The notes under the pieces are model-generated. The model was given only the letters and a program-made list of their open reading frames with translations. It was not told the DNA's origin and ran no database searches. A DNA stretch of 64,000 nt, taken from assembly GCF_023380025.1 (NCBI RefSeq), contig NZ_CP097253.1, forward strand, positions 1,178,001 through 1,242,000, read 5' to 3'. Positions 18,764 to 26,310 of this stretch are shown piece after piece. The position numbers and the translations under genes are program-made. Positions within the stretch are counted from its first letter, which is position 1. Each line of letters begins with the position of its first letter. The stretch comes from Sphingomonas glaciei (GTDB lineage Bacteria; Pseudomonadota; Alphaproteobacteria; Sphingomonadales; Sphingomonadaceae).

Positions 18764-19526
18764 GCTGTGCATCGTCACCGGTGCCGCCCGCGGCATCGGT
18801 CACGCCATCGCCCTGCGCTTCCATGAGGAAGGCGCCCGCCTGGTCATGACCGACGTCGATCAAGACGCCGGAATGGCCGCGGCCGAAGCGCTCGGTGGCG
18901 ATTTCCTGCTGCTCGACGTCCGCGACGAAGAGCATTGGGCCGAACTCGCCCGCCTTCACCCCACCTGCGACGTGCTGGTCAACAATGCCGGCATCACCGG
19001 CTTTGAGCAGGGCGCCGGCCCACACGATCCCGAGAACGCCAGCCTCGCCGAATGGCACGCCGTCCACCGCACCAACCTCGACGGCACCTTCCTCGGCTGC
19101 CGCTATGCGATTCGCGCGATGAAGGCCAAGGGCGACGGCTCGATCATCAACATCTCCTCGCGTTCGGGCCTGGTTGGCATCCCCGGCGCCGCTGCCTACG
19201 CCTCGTCCAAGGCCGCGATCCGCAATCACAGCAAGTCGGTCGCGCTCTACTGTGCGCAGCATGGTTGGCGGATCCGCTGCAACAGCGTCCACCCCGCCGC
19301 CATCCTGACCCCGATGTGGGAAGCGCTGATCGGCGACGGCCCCGACCGCGAGGCGAAGATGGCGGCGATGGTCGCCGACACGCCGCTGCGACGCTTCGGC
19401 ACGCCGGAAGAGGTGGCCGCGCTGGTCGCCTATCTCGCCGCCGACGAGAGCGCCTACGTGACGGGGTCCGAGTTCACCATCGACGGCGGACTCCTCGCCG
19501 GCTCGGCCGCCAGCCCGGGCGACTGA
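18744..19526 (+). CDS. Short-chain dehydrogenase/reductase
   Basis: 260 residues with a full classical SDR pattern: cofactor motif [21 protein letters not shown], catalytic Ser in [16 protein letters not shown] (the YxxxK pair) and the C-terminal [18 protein letters not shown] at the end of beta-2 favours NAD(H). The start at 18744 has AGGAG 7 bases upstream, inside rimO. It resembles cyclopentanol-, glucose- or 3-hydroxyacyl-type dehydrogenases; the substrate cannot be read from the sequence. The following glycosidase gene suggests a possible sugar substrate. Confidence 0.88.
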   Translation: MRRLEDKLCIVTGAARGIGHAIALRFHEEGARLVMTDVDQDAGMAAAEALGGDFLLLDVRDEEHWAELARLHPTCDVLVNNAGITGFEQGAGPHDPENASLAEWHAVHRTNLDGTFLGCRYAIRAMKAKGDGSIINISSRSGLVGIPGAAAYASSKAAIRNHSKSVALYCAQHGWRIRCNSVHPAAILTPMWEALIGDGPDREAKMAAMVADTPLRRFGTPEEVAALVAYLAADESAYVTGSEFTIDGGLLAGSAASPGD

Positions 19527-19557
19527 ACAAAGCCGCTCCCTGCTTCGTAGTGGGGCC

Positions 19558-20811
19558 ATGAGCAGCCCCGGCATCTTCCCGACCTTCTTCCTGTCCGGCT
19601 TTGAATGTTCGACCTTCGAGTGGAAAGACCGCGGCCGCCGCGACCTTTCGGCCGAGCTTCAGCATTACACCCACGCCGACGAAGACTACCGGATGCTCGC
19701 CGAACTAGGCATCGGCGTCGCCCGCGAGGGCATTCCCTGGCCGCTCGTCGACAAGGGCAATGGCGAATACGACTTCTCGTCGATCGACGTCTTCCTCGAC
19801 GCCCAACGCCGCCACTGCATCCTGCCGATCTGGGACCTGTGCCACTACGGTTACCCCGACGGCCTCGATCCCTGGTCGCCGGCTTTCGTCACCCGCTTCG
19901 CTGCCTATGCCCGCGCCGCCGCCGCTTATGTCGCGGAGCGCGCCCACCACGGCCCGCTCTGCTTCACCCCCGTCAACGAGCCGACCTTCTGGGGCTATAT
20001 GGGCGGCGAGTGGGGCTGGTGCGCACCGTTCGGCAAGACCGCCGAGGACCGCCGCCGCTGGACCACCCAGCTTGCCACCGCCGACATCGCCGCGGTGAAG
20101 GCGATCCGCGCCGACCACCCGGACGCGCGCATGGTCCACATCGACCCGCTGATCTGGGTCGTCCCACCGCGCGACCGTCCCGACCTTGCCGACGAAGCCC
20201 ACCGCGAAAGCTACGAGGACGCCTACATCGCCTGGGACATCATCTCGGGCCTCAAGCATCCCGAACTCGGCGGCAGCCCCGAAGTGATCGATATCCTCGG
20301 CTTCAACAACTACAGCTTCGGGCAGATGGAATATGCCGGCGGCGGCAAGCCCAACCAGCCGCTCGAGCCCGACGACGACCGCATCCGAACGCTCTGCTCG
20401 CTGATCGAGGAAGCCTGGGCCAAATACCGCCGGCCATGTATCATCGCCGAGACTTCTGGCCTTCACGGTGGCCGGGTAAACTGGCTCAACGACCTGATGA
20501 CGGAGGCGCTGTCGGCGGTGAAGCGCGGCGTCGATCTCCACGGTACCTGCCTGTTCCCGGCGGTCGACATGACCGACTGGAACACCGGCGAGTGGCTGCA
20601 CATGGGCCTCGCGGACGTCGAGCCGCTTCCCAGCGGCGCCCTGATGCGCAAACCCTACCTGCCCTACGTCGACGCGCTCCACCGCTGGCAGGAACGGCTC
20701 AAGCGCTCGACCAAGCTCGACGAAGACCCCTTCGACACCCCAGTCGACCTAGACGACGTCCGTGATGCTGCCGAGCGGATCGCGGCCACCCCCGACGCCA
20801 ACTGGCACTAA
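19558..20811 (+). CDS. Glycoside hydrolase, clan GH-A (GH1-like)
   Basis: 417-residue TIM-barrel protein without a signal peptide, so probably cytoplasmic. FTPVNEPTFWGYMGGEWGW carries the NEP acid/base motif, preceded by LPIWDLCHYGYPDGLDPW as in beta-glucosidases. The probable nucleophile is Glu in IIAETSGLHG, where typical GH1 enzymes have I/VTENG. The N-terminus FLSGFECSTFEW is also unlike standard GH1. It therefore belongs to a divergent GH-A branch. Substrate unknown; an SDR gene lies directly upstream and an aminopeptidase downstream. Confidence 0.72.
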   Translation: MSSPGIFPTFFLSGFECSTFEWKDRGRRDLSAELQHYTHADEDYRMLAELGIGVAREGIPWPLVDKGNGEYDFSSIDVFLDAQRRHCILPIWDLCHYGYPDGLDPWSPAFVTRFAAYARAAAAYVAERAHHGPLCFTPVNEPTFWGYMGGEWGWCAPFGKTAEDRRRWTTQLATADIAAVKAIRADHPDARMVHIDPLIWVVPPRDRPDLADEAHRESYEDAYIAWDIISGLKHPELGGSPEVIDILGFNNYSFGQMEYAGGGKPNQPLEPDDDRIRTLCSLIEEAWAKYRRPCIIAETSGLHGGRVNWLNDLMTEALSAVKRGVDLHGTCLFPAVDMTDWNTGEWLHMGLADVEPLPSGALMRKPYLPYVDALHRWQERLKRSTKLDEDPFDTPVDLDDVRDAAERIAATPDANWH

Positions 20812-20855
20812 GACCTGCCTTCCTGCGCGGCGATCTTGTCGGCTAAGGCTCCTGC

Positions 20856-22256
20856 ATGACCGATTTCGCCACCCTCCTGCGCCCCGACCGCGGCGAGCCT
20901 GCCCGCCTCCTCCACTTGGTCGATGCGACCCTGCTGCCCGAATGGCTCAAGGCCCACGCCGGCCCCCGCCGCCAGCTGGTCGAGGCCGCGCGCTTCGAGG
21001 GCAAGGCCGGGCAGTTCCTGCTGGTCCCCGGCAACGCCGCTGGCGAATGGGAAGCACTGGTCGGCGTCGCCAAACTGTCGGTGCTCACCCCATGGTGCCT
21101 CGCCACCGCCGCCGAGCGCCTGTCGGAGGGCACCTACCGCCTCGCCGGCGAGATGGTCCCCGGCGCTGCCGCGCTCGGCTGGCTGCTCGCCCAGCACCGC
21201 TTCACCGCATACAAGAGCAAACCCGACACCCCCGCCGGCCCCCGCGTCTTGCTTAGCGGCGAGCCGGCGCGGATCGACGCGATGGTCCGGCTGGCCGACG
21301 CCTCTGCACTCGTCCGCGACCTCGTCGACACCCCGGCCGCCGATCTCGGCCCGGCCGAGCTCGAACGAGCCGTTCGCGACTGGGCGAAAGGCTCGGGCGC
21401 GGAGGTCGAGGTCACCAAGGGTGACGCGCTGGAAGAGGGCTATCCCCTGATCCACGCGGTCGGCGCCGCCGCTTTGCCGTCGCGCGCCCCGCGGCTGATC
21501 GAGGCGCACTGGGGCGATCCGGCCAATCCCCGCCTTGCGATTGTCGGCAAGGGCGTGGTGTTCGACACCGGCGGCCTCAATCTCAAGCCCGGCGCCGGCA
21601 TGCGGCTGATGAAGAAGGACATGGGCGGCGCCGCCCACGCCCTCGCCTTGGCCCGGTTGATCGTCGCCGAACGCTGGCCGGTACGCCTCCACCTGCTCAT
21701 CCCCGCGGTCGAGAATGCGGTGGCTGGCGGTGCTTTCCGCCCCGGCGACATTCTGACCAGCCGCCATGGCCTCACCGTAGAGATCGACAATACCGACGCC
21801 GAGGGCCGCCTGATCCTCGCCGACGCGCTGTCTCGCGCCGGAGAAGAGGGCGCCGCGACCATTGTCGACTTCGCCACCCTGACCGGCGCGGCTCGGATCG
21901 CGCTCGGCCCCGACCTCCCCGCCACCTTCAGCAACGACGACTCGCTTGCAGCCGACCTGCTCGCCGCCGGGACCGAGGTTGCCGACCCCCTGTGGCGCCT
22001 CCCCTTGTGGGACGGTTATGACGACATGCTGAAAAGCGATCTCGCCGACCTGGCGAACAGCGCCGACTCGCCGCTCGCCGGCACCATTACCGCCGCCCTG
22101 TTCCTTCGCCGCTTCGTTCCCGAAGGCACCGCCTGGGCTCATCTCGACACTTTTGCTTGGCGTCCGGCGCCGCGTCCGGGGCGCCCCAAAGGCGGCGAAG
22201 CGCTCGGCCTGCGCGCGGTCCATGCCGCTCTATCCCGCCGCTTCCGTCGCGCTTAG
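20856..22256 (+). CDS. Leucyl aminopeptidase family M17 metallopeptidase
   Basis: 466 residues. The C-terminal catalytic domain begins near residue 230 with VGKGVVFDTGGLNLKPGAGM. It contains MKKDMGGAAHALALA and the M17 signature NTDAEGRLILADAL, which together supply the two-metal ligands and the catalytic Lys/Arg pair. The N-terminal domain is divergent, as usual for alphaproteobacterial members. It cleaves N-terminal residues from peptides in the cytosol. A 44-bp gap separates it from the glycosidase gene, and the spacing suggests independent translation. Confidence 0.92.
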   Translation: MTDFATLLRPDRGEPARLLHLVDATLLPEWLKAHAGPRRQLVEAARFEGKAGQFLLVPGNAAGEWEALVGVAKLSVLTPWCLATAAERLSEGTYRLAGEMVPGAAALGWLLAQHRFTAYKSKPDTPAGPRVLLSGEPARIDAMVRLADASALVRDLVDTPAADLGPAELERAVRDWAKGSGAEVEVTKGDALEEGYPLIHAVGAAALPSRAPRLIEAHWGDPANPRLAIVGKGVVFDTGGLNLKPGAGMRLMKKDMGGAAHALALARLIVAERWPVRLHLLIPAVENAVAGGAFRPGDILTSRHGLTVEIDNTDAEGRLILADALSRAGEEGAATIVDFATLTGAARIALGPDLPATFSNDDSLAADLLAAGTEVADPLWRLPLWDGYDDMLKSDLADLANSADSPLAGTITAALFLRRFVPEGTAWAHLDTFAWRPAPRPGRPKGGEALGLRAVHAALSRRFRRA

Positions 22257-22352
22257 CGACTGTTTTTCGGTCCAAACGTCGCACGGGCGCAACATTTCGG
22301 TTCCTCGCCGGTTAATCGGGCACGCTAGGCAGGCGAGGAGTTTTCCAGTCCA

Positions 22353-22736
22353 ATGAGCGATGCATCGCTAAGCGGGTGGATGCGAGCCCTTGTCGCATAC
22401 GTGAGATCCGGTGAGCCGGATCTGACGAACCGGCAGATGGCTCTGCTGATGATGGTCTATCTGACGCCTGGTCCCCATACCGTCCGCGGGCTCGCTCGTG
22501 TTCTTGGTGTTTCCAAGCCGGTCGTGACCCGCGCCTTGAATACCTTGGGTGCCCTCGGCTATCTGCGCCGCGAACGAGATCAGGACGACCGTCGAAACGT
22601 GTTCGTCGTCCGGACCAGCAGCGGGGCCGATTTCCTTGAAGGGTTCAAGCGTAACATCCGGGGCAGCGAACGCGGCGGCGACCGCGATCCCGACCGGCGG
22701 CCGGCCCTCGGGCAACTCGCCCACGCCCATCGCTGA
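22353..22736 (+). CDS. MarR-type winged-helix regulator
   Basis: 127 residues. The winged helix spans about residues 15-90: DLTNRQMALLMMVYLTPGPH, VRGLARVLGVSKPVVTRALN as recognition helix and GYLRRERDQDDRRNVFVVRT as wing. The last 30 residues are Arg/Gly/Asp-rich and look like out-of-frame sequence, while another frame over the same bases looks more protein-like. The natural C-terminus may therefore have been altered. It is followed by an SH3-type ORF and mltG in close order. Target unknown. Confidence 0.78.
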   Translation: MSDASLSGWMRALVAYVRSGEPDLTNRQMALLMMVYLTPGPHTVRGLARVLGVSKPVVTRALNTLGALGYLRRERDQDDRRNVFVVRTSSGADFLEGFKRNIRGSERGGDRDPDRRPALGQLAHAHR

Positions 22737-23046
22737 GACTCCGGCGGGCGGTTTTCCCCTCGCCGGCCCGTCGCTCCATCCCGACCCACGTACCAGCGCC
22801 TATCGCCAGGACCTGGCCGATATCGCCCTGGCAGGGACGGTCATCGCCTCGCACTATGCCGAGCCGCTGCAATGCCACCTCGCGCATGGCGCCTCGCTGA
22901 TGGCCGGCCCCTCAATTGATTCCGAGACACTGGCCGAGCTTGAGCCGGGTGCATCGATCCGGATCCTCGACAAGAGCCGCGGCTGGGCGTGGGGCTATGC
23001 CGGCGGTCTTGTCGGCTATGTGTCGGCCGCCGCGCTGCGGGCATGA
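22636..23046 (+). CDS. SH3-domain protein, remnant of NlpC/P60-type peptidase
   Basis: The region about 22770-23046 encodes RQDLADIALAGTVIASHYAE, then HGASLMAGPSIDSETLAELE and a C-terminal GWAWGYAGGLVGYVSAAALR, an SH3b-like domain. In sphingomonad relatives this segment is, to my knowledge, the N-terminal half of an SH3-NlpC/P60 cell-wall peptidase, and here the peptidase half is absent. Start uncertain: TTG at 22636 is given; ATG at 22549 lies deep inside the MarR gene. It overlaps mltG as ATGA. Confidence 0.5.
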   Translation: MKGSSVTSGAANAAATAIPTGGRPSGNSPTPIAETPAGGFPLAGPSLHPDPRTSAYRQDLADIALAGTVIASHYAEPLQCHLAHGASLMAGPSIDSETLAELEPGASIRILDKSRGWAWGYAGGLVGYVSAAALRA

Positions 23047-24008
23047 TCCGGCTCCTCTTCGGCGCGATCGTCGCGGGGCTGGTTGCTGCGGCCGCCGCGG
23101 TGACCTTGTTATGGTGGTCGGGCGGCTCGGCCAAGGCGGAGACGGTCACCGTCACCGAAGGCGCCACGCTCACTCGCCTTTGCCCCGAACTTGACCGCCG
23201 CGGGCTCATTGCGGGCAATTGCACCAGCTATCGCCTATTCGCGCGGCTGCTCGGTTCGCCTGACGGCATCCAGGCCGGTGAGTTCGAGATCCCTGCCGGC
23301 ACCAGTGGCGCCCGATTGCTCGACATCCTCCAGCACGGCCAGCCGGTCCAGCGCCTGGTCACCATTCCCGAAGGCACGCCAAGCATCCTCGTCGCCGAGA
23401 AGCTCGCCGCCGTCCCCTACCTCACCGGCCCGGTGCCCGCGATCGCGGAAGGCTCGGTCCTTCCCGACAGCTACAGCTTCGCGCGCGGAGAACCCCGTGC
23501 GGCTGTGGCGGCGCGGATGAAGGCCGCGATGGACCGCACGCTGGCCGACCTGTGGCCCAAGCGGAAGGTCGGCACCTGTCCGGTCGCCACTCCGCAGGAA
23601 GCTGTCACCCTCGCCTCGATCGTCGAAAAGGAAACCGGCAAGCCGGCCGAGCGCCGTGCGGTAGCCGGCGTCTACTGCAACCGGCTGAAAATCGGCATGA
23701 AGCTCGATGCTGATCCGACGGTCATCTACCCGGTCACTAAGGGCAAGCCGCTTGGTCGCCGGATCCTCCGCTCGGAGCTCAACGCCGACACCGGTTACAA
23801 CACCTATCGCCGCGCCGGCCTGCCGCTCGGCCCGATCGCCAATCCCGGCCGCGCCAGCATCGCCGCGGTGCTCGACCCCGAACCCCACCAGTATATCTAC
23901 TTCGTCGCCGACGGCACCGGCGGACACGTGTTCGCGCGTACGCTCGCCGAGCATAATGCCAACGTCCAGAAGTGGTTCGCTATCCGCCGCGCTCGCGGCG
24001 AGATGTAG
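23043..24008 (+). CDS. mltG: Endolytic transglycosylase MltG
   Basis: 321 residues. One N-terminal transmembrane helix (about residues 5-25) anchors it in the inner membrane. A LysM-like region follows, then the YceG catalytic domain with the active glutamate in ASIVEKETGKPAER and the block LDADPTVIYPVTKGKPL, NTYRRAGLPLGPIANPG. MltG cuts nascent peptidoglycan strands and sets glycan length. Its start overlaps the stop of the SH3 ORF. In most sphingomonads mltG is found near fabF, and here fabF lies immediately downstream on the other strand. Confidence 0.94.
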   Translation: MIRLLFGAIVAGLVAAAAAVTLLWWSGGSAKAETVTVTEGATLTRLCPELDRRGLIAGNCTSYRLFARLLGSPDGIQAGEFEIPAGTSGARLLDILQHGQPVQRLVTIPEGTPSILVAEKLAAVPYLTGPVPAIAEGSVLPDSYSFARGEPRAAVAARMKAAMDRTLADLWPKRKVGTCPVATPQEAVTLASIVEKETGKPAERRAVAGVYCNRLKIGMKLDADPTVIYPVTKGKPLGRRILRSELNADTGYNTYRRAGLPLGPIANPGRASIAAVLDPEPHQYIYFVADGTGGHVFARTLAEHNANVQKWFAIRRARGEM

Positions 24009-24009
24009 A

Positions 24010-24030
24010 GGCTCCGGCCTCGCCGGAGCC
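24010..24030. terminator. Bidirectional hairpin between mltG and fabF
   Basis: GGCTCCGGC and GCCGGAGCC form a perfect 9-bp stem with a 3-base loop in the 29-bp gap between convergent genes. There is no clear U-run, so termination efficiency is uncertain. Confidence 0.5.
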
Positions 24031-24037
24031 CGTCCGA

Positions 24038-25294
24038 TCAGATCGCCTTCATGATCAGCGAGGCGTTGGTCCCGCCAAAGCCGAAGCTGTTGTTCAGCAC
24101 CGCGGTCACCGGCCGCTTCTTGGCATGGTGCGGAACCAGGTCGACGCCTTCGGTACCCTCGTCAGGCGTGTCGAGGTTGAGCGTCGGCGGCACGATCTGG
24201 TCGCGGATCGCTAGGATGCAGAAGATGCTCTCCACCGCCCCCGCGCCGCCCAGCAGGTGGCCGATCGCCGACTTGGTGCTGCTCATCGATGCGCCGCCAA
24301 GATCGTCGCCGAACACTCGCTTGGCAGCGGCGAGTTCGATCGTGTCGGCCATGGTCGAGGTGCCGTGGGCGTTGATATAGTCGATATCGCTCGGCTCCAT
24401 TCCGGCCTTGCGCAGCGCCATGCGCATGGCGTTCTCCGCCCCCGCGCCATGGGGGTGCGGAGCGGTCACGTGATAGGCATCGCCCGACAGCCCGTAGCCG
24501 ACCACTTCGGCATAGATGGTGGCGCCGCGCGCCTTGGCATGCTCATATTCCTCGAGCACCACCACGCCCGCGCCTTCGCCCATGACGAAGCCGTCGCGGT
24601 CCTTGTCGTAGGGTCGGCTGGCCTGCTCGGGCCGGTCGTTATAGCTCATGTTGAGCGCGCGGGCCTGGGCGAAGCCGGCCACGCCGATTGGGCAGATGGT
24701 CGCCTCGGCGCCGCCCGCGACCATGATGTCGGCATCGTCGTCACGGATCATCCGCGCCGCGTCGCCGATCGAATGCGCGCCGGTCGAGCAGGCGGTGACC
24801 ACCGCATGGTTCGGACCCATCAGTCCGTACTTGATCGACACCTGGCCCGAAATGAGGTTGATCAGCCGCCCGTGGACGAAGTGCGGCGAGACCCGTCCCG
24901 GTCCCTTCTCTGCCAGCACCAGACTCTCGCTCTCGATCCCCGGAAGCCCGCCGATGCCGCTGCCGATCGAGCAGCCGGCGCGAAGCTTCATCTCGTCGCT
25001 CATGTCGGTCAGCCCGGCATCCTCGAGCGCCTGTCCGGCCGCGTCGAGGCCGAAGATGATGAACGGGTCAACCTGGCGCTGGATCTTGTGATCGACGCGC
25101 TTGCCCGGGTCGAATCCATATGGGTGGTCGGCCGGCTTCACCTCGCAGGCGATCTGGCACTTGTATTCGGAAGCATCGAACCGCGTGATCGGCCCCGCGC
25201 CGCTCTTGGACGCAAGGATGTTTTTCCAGGCGGTTTCGACATCGCAGCCAAGCGGCGTCACCAATCCCAGACCCGTCACCACGACACGACGCAT
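24038..25294 (-). CDS. fabF: Beta-ketoacyl-ACP synthase II
   Basis: 418 residues from the ATG at 25294, which has AAGGGGA seven bases upstream; an ATG two codons earlier sits on top of that site. Elongating condensing enzyme of fatty-acid synthesis. Catalytic Cys is in VVTACSTGAHSIGDA, the two active-site His in NAHGTSTM and KSAIGHLLGGAGAVE, and the C-terminal NNSFGFGGTN is conserved. Directly downstream of acpP, its substrate carrier, on the same strand. Confidence 0.96.
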   Translation of the reverse strand: MRRVVVTGLGLVTPLGCDVETAWKNILASKSGAGPITRFDASEYKCQIACEVKPADHPYGFDPGKRVDHKIQRQVDPFIIFGLDAAGQALEDAGLTDMSDEMKLRAGCSIGSGIGGLPGIESESLVLAEKGPGRVSPHFVHGRLINLISGQVSIKYGLMGPNHAVVTACSTGAHSIGDAARMIRDDDADIMVAGGAEATICPIGVAGFAQARALNMSYNDRPEQASRPYDKDRDGFVMGEGAGVVVLEEYEHAKARGATIYAEVVGYGLSGDAYHVTAPHPHGAGAENAMRMALRKAGMEPSDIDYINAHGTSTMADTIELAAAKRVFGDDLGGASMSSTKSAIGHLLGGAGAVESIFCILAIRDQIVPPTLNLDTPDEGTEGVDLVPHHAKKRPVTAVLNNSFGFGGTNASLIMKAI

Positions 25295-25336
25295 AAGCAT
25301 TCCCCTTCGAAAACAAGACGAGGCCCGGATACGAGA

Positions 25337-25361
25337 ACAGGCCCGGCAACGCCGAGCCTGT
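25337..25361 (-). other. Intercistronic hairpin between acpP and fabF
   Basis: ACAGGC and GCCTGT pair, with an inner GGC/GCC extension, in the 100-bp gap between acpP and fabF. It has no U-tract. It may partly terminate or stabilise the very abundant acpP message relative to fabF. Confidence 0.4.
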
Positions 25362-25394
25362 CCTTATCGCCTCGGCGAACCCGTGGGTTCGAGC

Positions 25395-25631
25395 TCAGCT
25401 CTGATGCTGGTCGATGTAGTCGATCGCATCCTTGACGGTGGTGATCTTCTCCGCCGCGTCGTCGGGAATTTCAACTCCGAACTCTTCCTCGAACGCCATC
25501 ACCAGCTCGACGATGTCGAGGCTGTCGGCGCCGAGATCGTCGATGAAGCTCGCCTCTTCCGTCACCTTCTCGGCTTCGACACCGAGGTGCTCGACAACGA
25601 TCTTCTTCACCCGTTCAGCGGTCTCGCTCAT
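25395..25631 (-). CDS. acpP: Acyl carrier protein
   Basis: 78-residue acidic protein. Ser37 in [15 protein letters not shown] is the 4'-phosphopantetheine attachment site. Length, acidity and the C-terminal helix ([12 protein letters not shown]) are standard for the fatty-acid-synthesis ACP. A GGAAGG-type ribosome binding site precedes the ATG at 25631. It is the first gene of an acpP-fabF unit. Confidence 0.97.
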   Translation of the reverse strand: MSETAERVKKIVVEHLGVEAEKVTEEASFIDDLGADSLDIVELVMAFEEEFGVEIPDDAAEKITTVKDAIDYIDQHQS

Positions 25632-25666
25632 CTCAACACTTTCCTTCCGTGAAACCTTTGGCCAGT

Positions 25667-25695
25667 GCGTTAGCGAGACGCCCGCGCGTTGCCAA
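25667..25695 (-). promoter_or_regulatory. Candidate sigma-70 promoter of acpP
   Basis: On the minus strand TTGGCA (25695-25690), a 17-bp spacer and TAACGC (25672-25667), 36 bp upstream of acpP. The -10 match is only partial. Confidence 0.35.
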
Positions 25696-25725
25696 GAGCC
25701 CGCGAGTGCCAAGAGGATGTGTCCG

Positions 25726-26208
25726 ATGTCGCCCGCACGCTGCCTGACCCGAGGCGAGATCGAGATGGCACGATCGGTGTTCGGCGACGGCGTCGATTAC
25801 CCTTCCGTCCAGCTCGTCCGACGCAAATGGTGGCCCTTCCAGCCACGCGGGATCGTCATGGCGCCGTGCGGCCATATCCACTTCCATCCCGACGATCCCA
25901 ATTGGCGTGACGATTTCAGCCGCGCCGACTGGGCCCTGCAGGGTCTTTTCATCCACGAGATGACCCACGTCTGGCAGACCGCCCGCGCCGGGCGCTTCTA
26001 CCTGCCGCTGATGCGCCACCCCTTTTGCCGCTACGCCTACCGGTTCGAGGAAGGCCGGCCGTTCCTCCGCTATGGCCTTGAACAGCAAGCGGAACTGGTC
26101 CGTCACGCGTTTCTCCAGCGCCACGGCATCAAGCCGGTCAAAGCTGCCGACCTCGCCAGAATCGAGCCGATTCTGCCGTTTTCCGCCACTCGCGGAGTTG
26201 TTACATGA
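25726..26208 (+). CDS. Hypothetical protein with HExxH motif (Vgr-related type)
   Basis: 160 residues from the ATG at 25726; AAGAGG lies 9 bases upstream, and an ATG at 25717 is the alternative. [20 protein letters not shown] is followed by [15 protein letters not shown], a zinc-peptidase-like HExxH helix, and later by [11 protein letters not shown], which could supply a third ligand. There is no signal peptide. Similar sphingomonad proteins are sometimes labelled Vgr-related, without functional proof. Divergent from acpP; no type VI secretion genes are nearby. Confidence 0.68.
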   Translation: MSPARCLTRGEIEMARSVFGDGVDYPSVQLVRRKWWPFQPRGIVMAPCGHIHFHPDDPNWRDDFSRADWALQGLFIHEMTHVWQTARAGRFYLPLMRHPFCRYAYRFEEGRPFLRYGLEQQAELVRHAFLQRHGIKPVKAADLARIEPILPFSATRGVVT

Positions 26209-26310
26209 ACGCAACAAGGGTGTCGCAATAGTCTCCTGAAGCGATCCTTTCCCTCGCGAATGACGTCAGTTGGCGATAGCCTCCCCGGCACAATCAGAAG
26301 GGGGATCTCC

